A stretch of 64,000 bases of DNA from Allobacillus halotolerans (GTDB taxonomy: Bacteria > Bacillota > Bacilli > Bacillales > Alkalibacillaceae). A program made the translations under genes and the position numbers. Within the stretch, counting starts at the first letter, position 1. Every line of letters begins with the position of its first letter. The notes beneath the pieces were generated by a model. That model ran no database searches. It saw only the letters and a program-made list of their open reading frames with translations, and was not told where the DNA came from. The stretch is from assembly GCF_028743495.1 (NCBI RefSeq), contig NZ_CP117968.1; one strand, 5' to 3'. This document shows, in pieces, positions 1 through 8,234 of this stretch.

Positions 1-164
1 AGGTGTTTGATGGCTTAGAATCTGGAGAATATATGTTATTAACGAACGACCATGATCCAACTCCTCTCTACTATCAGTTCATGATGGAAAGAGAAGGAAC
101 GTTTGTATGGGAATTCATCGAGCAAGGACCCGTCACCTGGCGAGTAACGATTGGTAAAAAGTAG
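1..164 (+). CDS. DUF2249 domain protein, C-terminal part (5' end outside window)
   Basis: The frame entering the window ends at a TAG at 162-164. The visible 53 residues read VFDGLESGEYMLLTNDHDP, then PLYYQF, EREGTFVWEF and EQGPVTWRVTIGKK. The layout of 'ndHDPxPLYYQF' followed by 'F.WE...GP..WRV.I' is the typical C-terminus of a DUF2249 domain. Two further DUF2249 genes lie at 2005-2477. The family is often found near respiratory or nitrogen-oxide genes, but its biochemical function is not established. The start and N-terminus cannot be seen. Confidence 0.75.
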   Translation, partial: VFDGLESGEYMLLTNDHDPTPLYYQFMMEREGTFVWEFIEQGPVTWRVTIGKK

Positions 165-217
165 TCTCAAAAGATAAACCCAGAAACCCGGTTCATGTCA
201 CCTTGGAGGGCTCCCCT

Positions 218-694
218 ATGAGTTATTGGTTTTTCTTCAATTCCATTGTGTTTATTTATGCGAGTTGGCAGGTTTTACAGCACTTTTCCTACCAGCCAAC
301 CTATACGCATATTCTCTTTGGGTTTCTGGGATTATTGTTTTTTCTATTCAACTGGACTCGGCATGCTGTATTCTCAACGATCAGAACGAGTTCAAATCGT
401 CCAGCGAAAATTAGGTGGGTAAACCTCTCAAAAGTCATTCGACCCTACCACCGATGGATTGGCACATCCGCCCTCGTGATGATTATCATTCATGCGGTTT
501 TGATCATCCAACGTTATGGAATCTACTGGACAAGCACAAAGATGCTTTCGGGCCTATTCGCGTTAACGACGCTTATTGCTGTTGTCTTATCTGGTTGGTA
601 CCGACTGGTTAAACCGAGCGGATGGATTCGACGACTTCACTTGCGGTTAGGGTTGCTATTGTTTGTTTTGATCGTATTGCATTTATGGTTTTGA
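218..694 (+). CDS. cytochrome b561 / ferric-reductase-like small membrane protein
   Basis: About 158 residues with four or five hydrophobic segments. The start is taken as the ATG at 218 (MSYWFFFNS), because GGAGGG at 205-210 sits 7 nt upstream; the longer frame from a TTG at 203 would overlap that site. Histidines fall in two helices, in PYHRWIGTSALVMIIIHAVL and later HLRLGLLLFVLIVLHLW. That spacing is typical of haem-ligating b561 or ferric-reductase-like transmembrane domains. The gene lies 53 bp after a DUF2249 gene and before a DUF2249/oxidase-like cluster, so a role in membrane electron transfer is plausible. The assignment rests on topology and histidine pattern only. Confidence 0.6.
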   Translation: MSYWFFFNSIVFIYASWQVLQHFSYQPTYTHILFGFLGLLFFLFNWTRHAVFSTIRTSSNRPAKIRWVNLSKVIRPYHRWIGTSALVMIIIHAVLIIQRYGIYWTSTKMLSGLFALTTLIAVVLSGWYRLVKPSGWIRRLHLRLGLLLFVLIVLHLWF

Positions 695-712
695 GTACAA
701 TGCAGGTTGAAA

Positions 713-859
713 GGCTCATATATTTAGAAATTAGTCTCATAAATCAGTTACTTGGACGCATTTCTTTACGTATTGGTCGCAAATCGTTTACCAACGGGTT
801 CATATTCGTAAAAAAAGGCTCATATTTTCCCAAGTAGGGAGCATATATGCAACAGCTAG
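713..859. repeat. Degenerate tandem repeat, 21 bp period, 7 units
   Basis: Seven degenerate units share a core GG(N)1-2(T/G)CAT(A/T)T. The core CAT or CAA recurs with a shift of 21, 21, 21, 21, 20 and 21 bases, starting near 716, 737, 758, 779, 800, 820 and 841. The array begins just after the b561-like gene stops and ends before the convergent EamA gene. No coding function is apparent. Confidence 0.7.
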
Positions 860-888
860 ACTCCATGCCACCCCTAAACTCCCTAAAA

Positions 889-1803
889 TCAAGCCTGTTT
901 CAACCGCCGTTTACGACGCATCTCCTCATAAGCACCTGAACCGAAAAATACACCGACCAAAATTAAGAAGAATCCAAGAACTTGAGCAAAGCCAATCACT
1001 TCATCTAAAAAAAGAACCGCACTGATCAATGCAAAAAATGGATTTAAGTTGAGAAAAATTGCCGTTGCAGCCGGACCGACTTTTCCAATCGAATCATTAT
1101 AAAACATATGGCCTAATGCGGTTGCAATTACTGCAGATGCTAAAAAAATTGCCCAGATGCCGATATTTGATTGACCAAACAGGCTATCTAGACCATTCGG
1201 TTCCAATACTAAACCAATTCCCAAAAGACCAATCGATCCAATGACAAGCATATAGCCCGTTAATAGACGAGGGTCCAATGTCGGAGAAGCCTTTGCAATA
1301 ATAATAAAACTGATGGCCTGAGCAATCACCGAAAGAAATACATGAACGTCCCCGATGGATATCTCACTTAAACCTTCATTTCCGATAATTACGATAAATG
1401 ATACCCCTGTTATACCCAATAAGAAACCGACGACGCGAACCCACGTCAATCGATCTCCTAGAAAAATAACTGCCATAATCGCCGTCATTAACGGCACCGT
1501 CCCTAAAATCATACCACCGTTGGAGGCAGTTGTCTCTGTCAGTCCTACAGACAAAAAATATTGGTGGCCAACAACACTGAATAGGCTAGCGATTGCGACT
1601 GTGCGCCACTCTCTTTTCGTCAACCGACGAACTCTTTTCATGAACGTTAAAAAGATAAAAACAAATACACCAGCGACAAATATTCTGGCAGCCGTCATCG
1701 TGACTGGAGTGAAATTTGTCACTAATATTTTAGTCGCTGTGACATTGAACCCCCATGCAGCAACGACTAAAAATAGAATCAAATAAATTTTTGCTTTGCC
1801 CAA
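889..1803 (-). CDS. EamA (DMT) family transporter
   Basis: 304-residue membrane protein with about ten hydrophobic helices arranged as two EamA repeats, roughly residues 6-140 and 150-292. The second repeat has the family-typical 'ALGHMFYNDSIGKVGPAATAIFLNLNPFFALISAVLFLDE' region. The start is a TTG (rendered M) preceded by AGAAGGATG. Such proteins export or import small metabolites across the cytoplasmic membrane, and the substrate cannot be predicted. It is monocistronic, convergent with the b561-like gene and divergent from the DUF2249 operon. A basic C-terminal tail (RRKRRLKQA) is consistent with a cytoplasmic end. Confidence 0.9.
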   Translation of the reverse strand: MGKAKIYLILFLVVAAWGFNVTATKILVTNFTPVTMTAARIFVAGVFVFIFLTFMKRVRRLTKREWRTVAIASLFSVVGHQYFLSVGLTETTASNGGMILGTVPLMTAIMAVIFLGDRLTWVRVVGFLLGITGVSFIVIIGNEGLSEISIGDVHVFLSVIAQAISFIIIAKASPTLDPRLLTGYMLVIGSIGLLGIGLVLEPNGLDSLFGQSNIGIWAIFLASAVIATALGHMFYNDSIGKVGPAATAIFLNLNPFFALISAVLFLDEVIGFAQVLGFFLILVGVFFGSGAYEEMRRKRRLKQA

Positions 1804-1920
1804 ACGTCATCCTTCTTTCTATGTATCGTTCAATTATTCATTGATGGTAACACAATATCCATCCATACTCCACGACGGCACGTTTGTAGAACGACAATTT
1901 TTAAAGACTAATTGTTAAAA

Positions 1921-1936
1921 AGTGATTTGTATCACT
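1921..1936. promoter_or_regulatory. Fnr/CRP-like operator
   Basis: The palindrome AGTGATTTGTATCACT has the GTGA-N6-TCAC form of Fnr/CRP boxes (consensus TGTGA-N6-TCACA). It lies about 70 bp upstream of the DUF2249 gene at 2005. Oxygen-dependent control of the respiratory-looking operon would fit. No promoter hexamers were assigned. Confidence 0.5.
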
Positions 1937-1947
1937 ACACCCCTAAA

Positions 1948-1962
1948 TGATAACCATTATCA
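1948..1962. promoter_or_regulatory. Fur box
   Basis: TGATAACCATTATCA matches the 7-1-7 Fur box TGATAATNATTATCA at all but one informative base, and the palindrome extends to AATGATAA...TTATCATT. It lies 12 bp after the Fnr-like site and about 40 bp before the first gene of the operon, which suggests iron-dependent repression. Confidence 0.65.
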
Positions 1963-2004
1963 TTGAATTGTAGATTCAATTCACTATAGGAAGGAATGAT
2001 TGAT

Positions 2005-2262
2005 ATGCAGCAATCCTTTATTGAGATCGATGTTCGGGACGATCTTGCATTAAAGAAAGAGCCTTTCGATAAAATCATGGGAGCGGTCAAGCAATTACAA
2101 GATGGCCAGTCGCTTATTCTCCATGCGCCATTCAATCCTGTGCCCCTACACAAAGTATTGGGACGTAAAGGGTTTGACCATACGGAAGAAAAAATTGAAA
2201 AGAAACATTGGCGAGTCGTTTATACCAAAAAGCCGGTAACACCAAAGGAGGGTCGTATATGA
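2005..2262 (+). CDS. DUF2249 domain protein
   Basis: 85 residues beginning MQQSFIEIDVRDDLALKKEPFDKIMGAV. The whole protein is one DUF2249 domain, with the 'D.R.....K..PF..I...V..L..G..L.L.APF.P.PL...L...GF' pattern. The ATG at 2005 is preferred over the one at 1996, because AGGAAGG at 1988-1994 is only 1 nt from the earlier codon but about 10 nt from this one. Its stop overlaps the start of the next gene (ATGA), so the two are translationally coupled. It is the first gene of a four-gene operon (to 4032). No enzymatic activity is established for DUF2249. Confidence 0.8.
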   Translation: MQQSFIEIDVRDDLALKKEPFDKIMGAVKQLQDGQSLILHAPFNPVPLHKVLGRKGFDHTEEKIEKKHWRVVYTKKPVTPKEGRI

Positions 2263-2477
2263 AAATATTAGATAATCGCGGATTGGAGCCACCTCAACCA
2301 ATGATGCGTACTCTCAAAAACCTCGATCAAATGACGGACGGTGAAAAAATAGCCATCATTAATGATCGCCGTCCCATGTTTTTGTATGAAGAGTTGGATG
2401 AACGTGGATACAAGCATGAAACTGAAGCACAAGGTGATGGGAGCTTTAAAATCACCATTACGAAAGTCGGTGAGTAA
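2259..2477 (+). CDS. DUF2249 domain protein
   Basis: 72 residues starting MKILDNRGLEPPQPMMRTL, the classic DUF2249 opening 'LDxRGLEPPEPM..TL'. It continues with MTDGEKIAI, RRPMFLYEELDERGYKHE and a terminal GDGSFKITITK strand. AAGGAGGG at 2246-2252 precedes the ATG, which overlaps the previous stop by 4 nt. It is the second of two adjacent, diverged DUF2249 proteins that could form a hetero-oligomer. Its position directly before an oxidase-like membrane protein and a DUF59 factor suggests a role in cofactor handling or nitrogen-oxide/oxygen sensing. That role is inference. Confidence 0.85.
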   Translation: MKILDNRGLEPPQPMMRTLKNLDQMTDGEKIAIINDRRPMFLYEELDERGYKHETEAQGDGSFKITITKVGE

Positions 2478-2479
2478 GC

Positions 2480-3718
2480 ATGTCTGGCATCAAGTCTGAT
2501 ACAGCCATTAAGCTGCCGATCAGCTTTATCCTATGTGCGTTGGTCGCTTTCGTCACATCGCTATTCATTTTGTTGGTCAACTCACAAGAATTACTAGCGG
2601 GGCAATTTCGTTTCCCAGAAATTTGGATGGGCGCCCATTTTCTATTGCTCGGATTTGCAGTAATGATTGCGATGGGTGCTATGTACCAGCTTGTTCCCGT
2701 TGCTTTTTTGACACCGATTTGGAACCAATCGTTTGGATTTGTTCAATTTTATGTGACAGTCGTCGGGATTATATTTCTGTCTATTATGCTCGGGATAAAT
2801 CCTAGCTTGGCCATCTACGGCGGAATCCTTACTGTGATCGGCATTTTAATGTTTACCTTTCAAATGTTGAAAACATTAGCCAAGCGAAAAGAAAATACAG
2901 CGATGTCCCACCTCGTGTTGGCAGCGATTCTTTGCTTTCTTTTGACGATCCTTGCCGGATTGAGTCTTACTTGGAATTTCGCTTTCGGTGGGATGGCTAA
3001 TCATTCATCGATTTTGTATTCCCACATAGCGTTCGGTGTAGCAGGCTGGTTCACTTTATTAATCTTTGGCTTTTCTTATAAGTTAGTGCCTATGTTCAGT
3101 CTTTCTCATGGTGCATCGATGAAACGGGCGAAGCCATCCTTTTATATGTATGTTTTCGGCTTACTGTTACTCATTCTTTCCTTTTGGCTCAACCAGTCAT
3201 TCATTCAACCATTGAGTTGGTTATTCTTATTGATTGGTTTCGGATTGTTCGCTTTGGATATAAAGGAAATTTTAACAAAACGACTTCGAAGAAAATTGGA
3301 TAAACCCTTTCATTTCGCAACGCTCGCTATCATAAATGGATGGGTGATCCACGTGGCCGCTTTCTTTATTAGCCTATTTCATATCGATGACCCTGTCATT
3401 TGGTCATGGTTGATTTTTCTTTATATCTTCTGTTGGATTATTTTCAGTATTCTCGGTTACTTATTTAAAATCGTTCCATTTTTATGGTGGACACACAAAT
3501 ATGCAGAACGGATTGGAAAGGAAAGTGTTCCAACTTTAAAAGAAATGATCAATGAAAAAGTAAGTGGTTATCTATTTATCGTTTTTTATGTAGCCCTATT
3601 CGGTATTTTAATAAGCACTAGTATTCAAAGCGGTGTTACGCTCTTTTTCTTTCTTGCAATTTTAACGGTGAACGGATTGCTTTATGCGCTTTCCATCGTA
3701 GCTGTCTTATTTAAATAA
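2480..3718 (+). CDS. Haem-copper oxidase subunit I-like / NnrS-like membrane protein
   Basis: 412 residues with about twelve transmembrane helices. Conserved-looking histidines sit at helix edges: MGAHFLLLGFAVMIAMGAMYQLVP (near residue 52), NHSSILYSHIAFGVAGWF (near 172-180), GWVIHVAAFFISLFHID, and a basic WWTHKYAER segment. 'GAHF' and 'H..FG..GW' are reminiscent of oxidase subunit I-like or NnrS-like proteins. I do not see a complete haem-copper ligand set, so catalytic oxidase activity is doubtful. The gene starts 3 nt after the DUF2249 stop, and its own stop overlaps the next frame. The upstream Fnr-like and Fur-like sites fit a haem- or iron-linked respiratory protein. Confidence 0.65.
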   Translation: MSGIKSDTAIKLPISFILCALVAFVTSLFILLVNSQELLAGQFRFPEIWMGAHFLLLGFAVMIAMGAMYQLVPVAFLTPIWNQSFGFVQFYVTVVGIIFLSIMLGINPSLAIYGGILTVIGILMFTFQMLKTLAKRKENTAMSHLVLAAILCFLLTILAGLSLTWNFAFGGMANHSSILYSHIAFGVAGWFTLLIFGFSYKLVPMFSLSHGASMKRAKPSFYMYVFGLLLLILSFWLNQSFIQPLSWLFLLIGFGLFALDIKEILTKRLRRKLDKPFHFATLAIINGWVIHVAAFFISLFHIDDPVIWSWLIFLYIFCWIIFSILGYLFKIVPFLWWTHKYAERIGKESVPTLKEMINEKVSGYLFIVFYVALFGILISTSIQSGVTLFFFLAILTVNGLLYALSIVAVLFK

Positions 3719-3741
3719 TGAAATCGAGAGGAGAATTTTTC

Positions 3742-4032
3742 ATGAATGATCTCGTACAGGATGCTTTATACGATGTGATTGACCCAGAACTTGGAATCAA
3801 CATCGTCGATCTAGGACTGGTTTATGGCATTGATGTCGATGAAGACAATAATGTTCGAATCACAATGACGCTCACTACACCTGGTTGCCCACTACACGAA
3901 AGTATTGAAAATGGTGTCAAGCATCGCGTCAGGGAAATTGAAGGAATCAATACTATTGATCTACAACTTGTTTGGGAACCAAGTTGGGACCCGACAAAAA
4001 TGAGCTTGAAGGCTCGAAAAATGCTGTGGTGA
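3742..4032 (+). CDS. DUF59 / MIP18-type metal-sulfur cluster assembly factor
   Basis: 96 residues: MNDLVQDALYDVIDPELGINIVDLGLVYGI, then a MTLTTPGCPLHESIENGVKHRV segment and LVWEPSWDPTKMS at the end. 'DPELGINIVDLGLVY' and 'MTLTTPGCPLH' are the hallmark motifs of the SufT/PaaD-like MIP18 family, whose conserved cysteine is in TPGCPL. Such proteins assist Fe-S cluster maturation. GAGAGGAG at 3726-3733 favours the ATG at 3742 over the one overlapping the previous stop at 3718. It ends the operon, followed by a terminator. Confidence 0.9.
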   Translation: MNDLVQDALYDVIDPELGINIVDLGLVYGIDVDEDNNVRITMTLTTPGCPLHESIENGVKHRVREIEGINTIDLQLVWEPSWDPTKMSLKARKMLW

Positions 4033-4053
4033 TCTGTACTTAGGGAAATGGCT

Positions 4054-4090
4054 ATCCTCGTTTCTTTTATCGGGAACGAGGATTATTTTA
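4054..4090 (+). terminator. Rho-independent terminator of the DUF2249-DUF59 operon
   Basis: ATCCTCGTT at 4054-4062 pairs perfectly with AACGAGGAT at 4075-4083 and is followed by a T-rich tail (TATTTTAT), 21 bp after the DUF59 stop. Confidence 0.85.
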
Positions 4091-4446
4091 TAGAATTTGA
4101 GATTCAATCTCCCCCATGCTTCAAAGTTGGGACTCGTCTTCCTGATGAATCTGCCATGAAAGGCAATTAGGTAGGTATTTGTTAGATATAACAAGCAATC
4201 TGGCGATATAAAAATCCTAGGTGTGTTATAGGGCAAATTACAACATATAAACGTGTTTGAGAACAGTTGAGCTTATTGATATGTTTATAGAGGTTTGTGA
4301 AGAAAACGTGTCTCTTGCCGTTGTTATGGTAAGTAGAGACAACAATGGAAGAATGATTTTGTTATCAAACGATCATTTTCCCAATATCCCAATAAACGAT
4401 CCTCCACTCATGCAATATTCCATTTACTACGAATGATGCAAGGGAG
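4091..4446. other. Intergenic stretch without a recognisable gene
   Basis: About 355 bp lie between the DUF59 terminator and the NCS1 permease. A weak inverted repeat, GTCTCT near 4309 and AGAGAC near 4334, lies in the presumed leader. I see no convincing coding sequence, RNA gene or known riboswitch. Confidence 0.5.
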
Positions 4447-4455
4447 TTGATCAGG

Positions 4456-5859
4456 TTGAGTACAAACACCTCTATAACAGATAAGAATCAAACGGAACAG
4501 ACGAGTGATGACTATTCATTGGATAGGGTACCTCTCAACAAACGAAATATGGGATGGTTGAGTATTACAAACATTACGTTCGGAATTGCTACGGCAATTT
4601 TTTATTTTCAAATGGGAAGTGTTATGGCACTGCAATTCGGTGCAATTAACGCCATTATTTCAGCCGTATATGCAATTATCGTCGCCGGAATTCTTGGCAC
4701 GTTCATTGCTTATTTATCTGCCAAATCAGGAATGAATGTCAATTTATTGTCCAGGGGTGGTGGATTCGGCTATATAGGCGCATCGTTAACCTCCTTTATT
4801 TACGCTACTAATTTCATTATGTATTGTGCGTTGGAAGGTTTGATTTTAGTTTCTGCCGTACATGAGTTTTTCCCTGTTATTCCTGAGTGGGTACTAATTC
4901 TTTTCTTCGGTTCCATTGTCATTCCATTGAATTGGTTTGGAATTAAGCAATTGGATAAACTACAAAAATGGTCCTTACCACTATTCTTCGTCTTTTTAAT
5001 TGCAGCAATCGTCTTAGCTGCCCTTCAAACCTCTGAATATGACGGATACTTTTGGACGTATATGCCAGAGAATGTTCAAGTTGGCGGATCGGCCTTATTA
5101 CTATGTATTGGGATGCAACATGGAATTATGGGGTTAACCCCGTTACTTGCTTCAGACTATGCTCGTTTTCTCAAACCAAAAGATACGAAGTTTGGAATAT
5201 TTGCAATCGGATTTATCCCACAGATTTTTTGTTTTGGGGTAATGGGTGGACTTGGCATTTGGTTCGGCGTTCGTTTAGGTGAACCGAATCCAGGCGTTTA
5301 TATTGTCCTTCTGTTAGGTTTTTGGGGAGCATTATTTACGATGCTTACACAGGTACGAATTAACGTCACGAATATTTATAGTGGCTCTTTGTCATTATCA
5401 AGCTTCTTTGAGAACATCTTTCATTTCAAACCGGGACGTCGTTTCTGGGTTGTCGTAACAGGTCTTAGCGCCATTGCGCTGATGCTTGGTAAAATCGTAA
5501 ATCATCTCGATACAGTGATGACTTTCCAAGGTGTTTTCTTATTAGCATGGGCTTCCGTTCTTGTAGCAGATGCGGTTATTGTCAAAAAGATCCTTAAAAT
5601 CGGTCCAGGATATTATGAAGCTAGGCAAGAAAACTTACACAAATGGAATCCGGTTGGTGTTGGCGCATTAGTCATTTCCACAACATTGGGTACCATTGCT
5701 GCACTTGGATTTATCGGTCCATTTTTACAAAGTACCGCAGCTTTCTTTGCTTCAGTGTTGGCGGCGATTTTAACGGTTGTTATTGCAATTGCTACGAAAG
5801 GAAAATATTACATTTCCGAAGAAGCAACCGACATCGAAAAAGAAGAATATATTGCCTAG
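4456..5859 (+). CDS. NCS1 family nucleobase/cytosine permease-like transporter
   Basis: About 467 residues with twelve transmembrane helices. The N-terminal 'DRVPLNKRNMGWLSITNITFG' segment and the later 'GMQHGIMGLTPLLASDYARF' stretch match NCS1 proton or sodium symporters for purines, pyrimidines, hydantoins or related compounds. The substrate is not predictable. GGGAG at 4442-4446 supports the TTG at 4456; the TTG at 4447 is too close. It appears monocistronic. Its terminator has been split by mobile element 1 a few bases after the stop. It is one of three NCS1 transporters in the window (also codB and the interrupted gene at 27646-30419). Confidence 0.85.
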   Translation: MSTNTSITDKNQTEQTSDDYSLDRVPLNKRNMGWLSITNITFGIATAIFYFQMGSVMALQFGAINAIISAVYAIIVAGILGTFIAYLSAKSGMNVNLLSRGGGFGYIGASLTSFIYATNFIMYCALEGLILVSAVHEFFPVIPEWVLILFFGSIVIPLNWFGIKQLDKLQKWSLPLFFVFLIAAIVLAALQTSEYDGYFWTYMPENVQVGGSALLLCIGMQHGIMGLTPLLASDYARFLKPKDTKFGIFAIGFIPQIFCFGVMGGLGIWFGVRLGEPNPGVYIVLLLGFWGALFTMLTQVRINVTNIYSGSLSLSSFFENIFHFKPGRRFWVVVTGLSAIALMLGKIVNHLDTVMTFQGVFLLAWASVLVADAVIVKKILKIGPGYYEARQENLHKWNPVGVGALVISTTLGTIAALGFIGPFLQSTAAFFASVLAAILTVVIAIATKGKYYISEEATDIEKEEYIA

Positions 5860-5887
5860 AACAATATAAAAAAGCACGCCCGTTTAG

Positions 5888-5914
5888 TAAGTAGTTCACT
5901 TACCGTGGAGAAAA
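5888..5914 (+). repeat. Left terminal inverted repeat of element 1
   Basis: TAAGTAGTTCACTTACCG followed by TGGAGAAAA. It is nearly identical to the left end of element 3 (63553) and to the right end of element 2. Left ends are followed by TnTAAAAT, whereas right ends are followed by AnGCAAAT, so orientation can be read. Confidence 0.85.
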
Positions 5915-5936
5915 TTTAAAATAAAACCCTTTTTGG

Positions 5937-5974
5937 CATACCAATTAGCATATTAGTTGGTATGCTATTTTTTG
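5937..5974 (+). terminator. Internal left-side terminator of element 1
   Basis: CATACCAA (5937-5944) pairs with TTGGTATG (5957-5964), followed by CTATTTTTT. Elements 2 and 3 carry equivalent hairpins about 50-75 bp in from the left end. The hairpin would block read-in from the upstream gene. Confidence 0.65.
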
Positions 5975-6378
5975 TTGTCATATCAATATTTTAAACGAAT
6001 TAGTAATCACTTTAGCATAGGAAATCGCATAGCTTTTAACATAGCGACAATAAATATTGTCAATGTGTTATATCCTTTACTATTTACTGTGCTAAAATCG
6101 ATGTGAATTACTGTTCAATTTCGTATGTGTTTTAACAAATGAGTTTTAAACTAGTGAATAATTTGTAATCACTTACAACTCTTATATGTTAAAATAAAGG
6201 GGAACAGAATAAATACCGGAATTGTTGATTAGAATGTATTGATCTATATTGCAACAATACCAGCTAATAGCTGTCAATAATTAAGGCTAAAAAATTTTAA
6301 AAAAACATGTTACACTAAAATTGAACATACTAAATAAACCCTTTGATTAAAAGGAAAAAAACAAAGAAATTTAAAGCA

Positions 6379-7581
6379 TTACACTAGGTCTACAAAGTCT
6401 TCTTGACGTTTTAACATGGCATGAATCCAATGAACAAGCTTGTTTGCACAAGCAATTATAGCGACTTTATGTGGCTTGCCTTCATTTCTTTTACGTCCAT
6501 AAAAAGCAATGAGTTTTTTATTTCGTCCCTTGGCTAAACCACACTGAACAGCCGTGTAAAGCGTTTGTCTCAATCTCGATGAACCTCTTTTTGTAATACG
6601 ATTGATCGAAGCTTTAAATTTACCTGATTCAAAAACAGATGGATCCAATCCTGCATAGGCGACTAGCTTCTTAGGATGCTCGAACTGGTTGATATCACCA
6701 ACTTCGGAGAGGATTGTTGCCGCAATCTTATCTCCGATACCGGGTACGGATTGGATTAATCTGTATTCTTCGAATGACTTTGAAAGCGCATTTATTTCTT
6801 TTAATAATTCGGCTAGGTGAGTCTGATACTGGAAAATCATATGAATATACATGCGCAAACTAACCAGTTGTCCATGGCTAATTTGAGATTGATAAGGATT
6901 GCGTCTTGCTGCTTCTTTTAATTGTTGAGCTTTGTTCAGAAACCAATCATAAGAACGCCTAGCTCCAAATTGTCCCATCTCCTCAGCTAAACTTTCTTCA
7001 GAGACCCTATGAACATCTAAAGCAGTGGGATAACTCAATAAAGTATTCAAAGAGAGTTTCCCATAAAGATCACTAAAAACACTATGGTATTCTGGGAATA
7101 CTTGATCCAAAGCTACTTGAAATTGAAGCTTTATTTGAACATAACTATCTGTTAAAGCACTGTGTTGTCTTGTTAATAGACGTAAATTAAGAGCTTTCTC
7201 TGTTTTCCTTTGATAGATTTCAAGGTCTTCCTTGTAGTAAAGCTCTCCTAAATGATACGCATCAGCCTTATCCGTTTTTACTTGACGCAAGCTCATCTTT
7301 CTCGACTCAAAAGAAACGACTGGATTAATTAAATAATACGCTATATCCTGATTTTCAAGGAATTGAAGCACAGGTTCATGAAAGTGTCCAGTAGATTCAA
7401 AGATTACAGCCGGAGGCTGCCCAGAGGCTTTTTCTAACTCTTGATAAAAACTATGAAATGTTTGAAGACCTGGTAAATCGTGTGTGAACTTAAAGCTTTG
7501 CTTATACACTTCTTTTCTTTGTAGAAAGGCTTGAACTTGGCTTTCGCCTTTTGCAACATCCAAGCCAATGACAGGGTCCAT
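6379..7581 (-). CDS. IS110 family transposase (nested in element 1)
   Basis: 400 residues from the ATG at 7581 (MDPVIGLDVAKGESQVQAFL), with GGAG about 10 nt upstream. The N-terminal DEDD RuvC-like domain has D in 'GLDVAKGE', E in 'FESTGHFHEP' and 'VKTDKADAYHLGELY'. The C-terminal Transposase_20 part contains 'IQSVPGIGDKIAATILSEVGDINQFEHPKKLVAYAGLDPS' and ends '...CANKLVHWIHAML'. The length is normal for the family, so it looks intact. IS110 elements lack inverted repeats, so exact ends are not visible. It is transcribed against the element's cargo and must have inserted into element 1 secondarily. Confidence 0.95.
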   Translation of the reverse strand: MDPVIGLDVAKGESQVQAFLQRKEVYKQSFKFTHDLPGLQTFHSFYQELEKASGQPPAVIFESTGHFHEPVLQFLENQDIAYYLINPVVSFESRKMSLRQVKTDKADAYHLGELYYKEDLEIYQRKTEKALNLRLLTRQHSALTDSYVQIKLQFQVALDQVFPEYHSVFSDLYGKLSLNTLLSYPTALDVHRVSEESLAEEMGQFGARRSYDWFLNKAQQLKEAARRNPYQSQISHGQLVSLRMYIHMIFQYQTHLAELLKEINALSKSFEEYRLIQSVPGIGDKIAATILSEVGDINQFEHPKKLVAYAGLDPSVFESGKFKASINRITKRGSSRLRQTLYTAVQCGLAKGRNKKLIAFYGRKRNEGKPHKVAIIACANKLVHWIHAMLKRQEDFVDLV

Positions 7582-7800
7582 ATAAATCACACTCCATTTA
7601 ATAGATTTGCCGGTTCGCCTCTTTATCACTTATAGTGTCATAGCTTCGCTTGTTATACGGGATCTAAGTCCCAACCAGCCTCAAACATGTTTCTATAAGG
7701 AGAGGGTGGACAGTATTGCGGACGGGATCGATGTCCCACGGGCCAGATCGTCCTACCCCGGCTACCTTAAGCATAAAACCTATAAAAAATAGGTCAACCA
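7582..7800 (-). ncRNA. Candidate IS110 bridge RNA region
   Basis: The roughly 215 bp 5' of the transposase start is non-coding and richer in G+C and hairpins than its surroundings. It contains two near-identical self-complementary 15-mers, CGGGATCTAAGTCCC (7658-7672) and CGGGATCGATGTCCC (7723-7737). IS110-type elements are known to encode a structured bridge RNA in the non-coding end before the transposase, with separate target and donor loops. The repeated hairpins are candidates for such structure, and no loop assignment was attempted. Confidence 0.45.
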
Positions 7801-7827
7801 GAGATGACTGGCTAACCTTATAATACG

Positions 7828-7850
7828 AACGGGCCATTTAACGGAATAAC
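7828..7850 (+). repeat. Cassette spacer motif, copy 1
   Basis: GAACGGGCCATTTAACGGAATAA lies 28 bp before the lipoprotein start (7879). The pattern is (A/T)CGGGNN-N6-9-(T/C)GGAATAA. Related copies follow each cargo gene of element 1 and flank the cargo gene of element 2. Confidence 0.6.
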
Positions 7851-7878
7851 TGATAATTTTGCACAAAAAGGTGATTTT

Positions 7879-8226
7879 ATGAAAAAGGCGATGCTTGCAT
7901 TAATTATAATTATATTATCTAGTGTTTCACTATCAGGATGTGGTGATGCTGATATGGAGGGAATTGTACTTAAGACAACTGAAAACTATGTTCAGGTTGC
8001 AACAGAACTGTCTCCTGATGAGTACGAGGAAATTAAGGATAAACCAGCTGGACAGATTCAAGATGAAGATGTACTTGGAGATACTTACCGTGGATTGATT
8101 AATTTGACTTACGACAATCCCGAAAAGTTTAGTAAAGGCGATGAAGTTGATATATGGATTGATGGGGATATAAGGGAATCCTATCCTTCAGGAGCTACGG
8201 CTAAAAAAATCTCTTTAAAAAAATGA
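7879..8226 (+). CDS. DUF3221 lipoprotein (cargo of element 1)
   Basis: 115 residues. A lipoprotein signal peptide, MKKAMLALIIIILSSVSLSGC, has a lipobox LSGC with the modified Cys near residue 21. The mature part reads 'DMEGIVLKTTENYVQVA', then 'SPDEYEEIKDKP', 'YRGLINLTYDNPEKFSKGDEVDIWIDGDIRESYPSGATAKKI'. This is a DUF3221 (YobA-like) domain of unknown function, anchored on the outer face of the membrane. AAAGGTG at 7867-7873 precedes the ATG. Spacer motifs lie on both sides (7828 and 8235), and the gene is co-oriented with the element and with the NCS1 gene outside it. Confidence 0.85.
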   Translation: MKKAMLALIIIILSSVSLSGCGDADMEGIVLKTTENYVQVATELSPDEYEEIKDKPAGQIQDEDVLGDTYRGLINLTYDNPEKFSKGDEVDIWIDGDIRESYPSGATAKKISLKK

Positions 8227-8234
8227 TTATGAAA

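Noticed and set aside
1355..1786. 143-codon frame antisense to the EamA gene
   Set aside because: Shadow frame of a membrane protein gene, without family motifs or a ribosome binding site.
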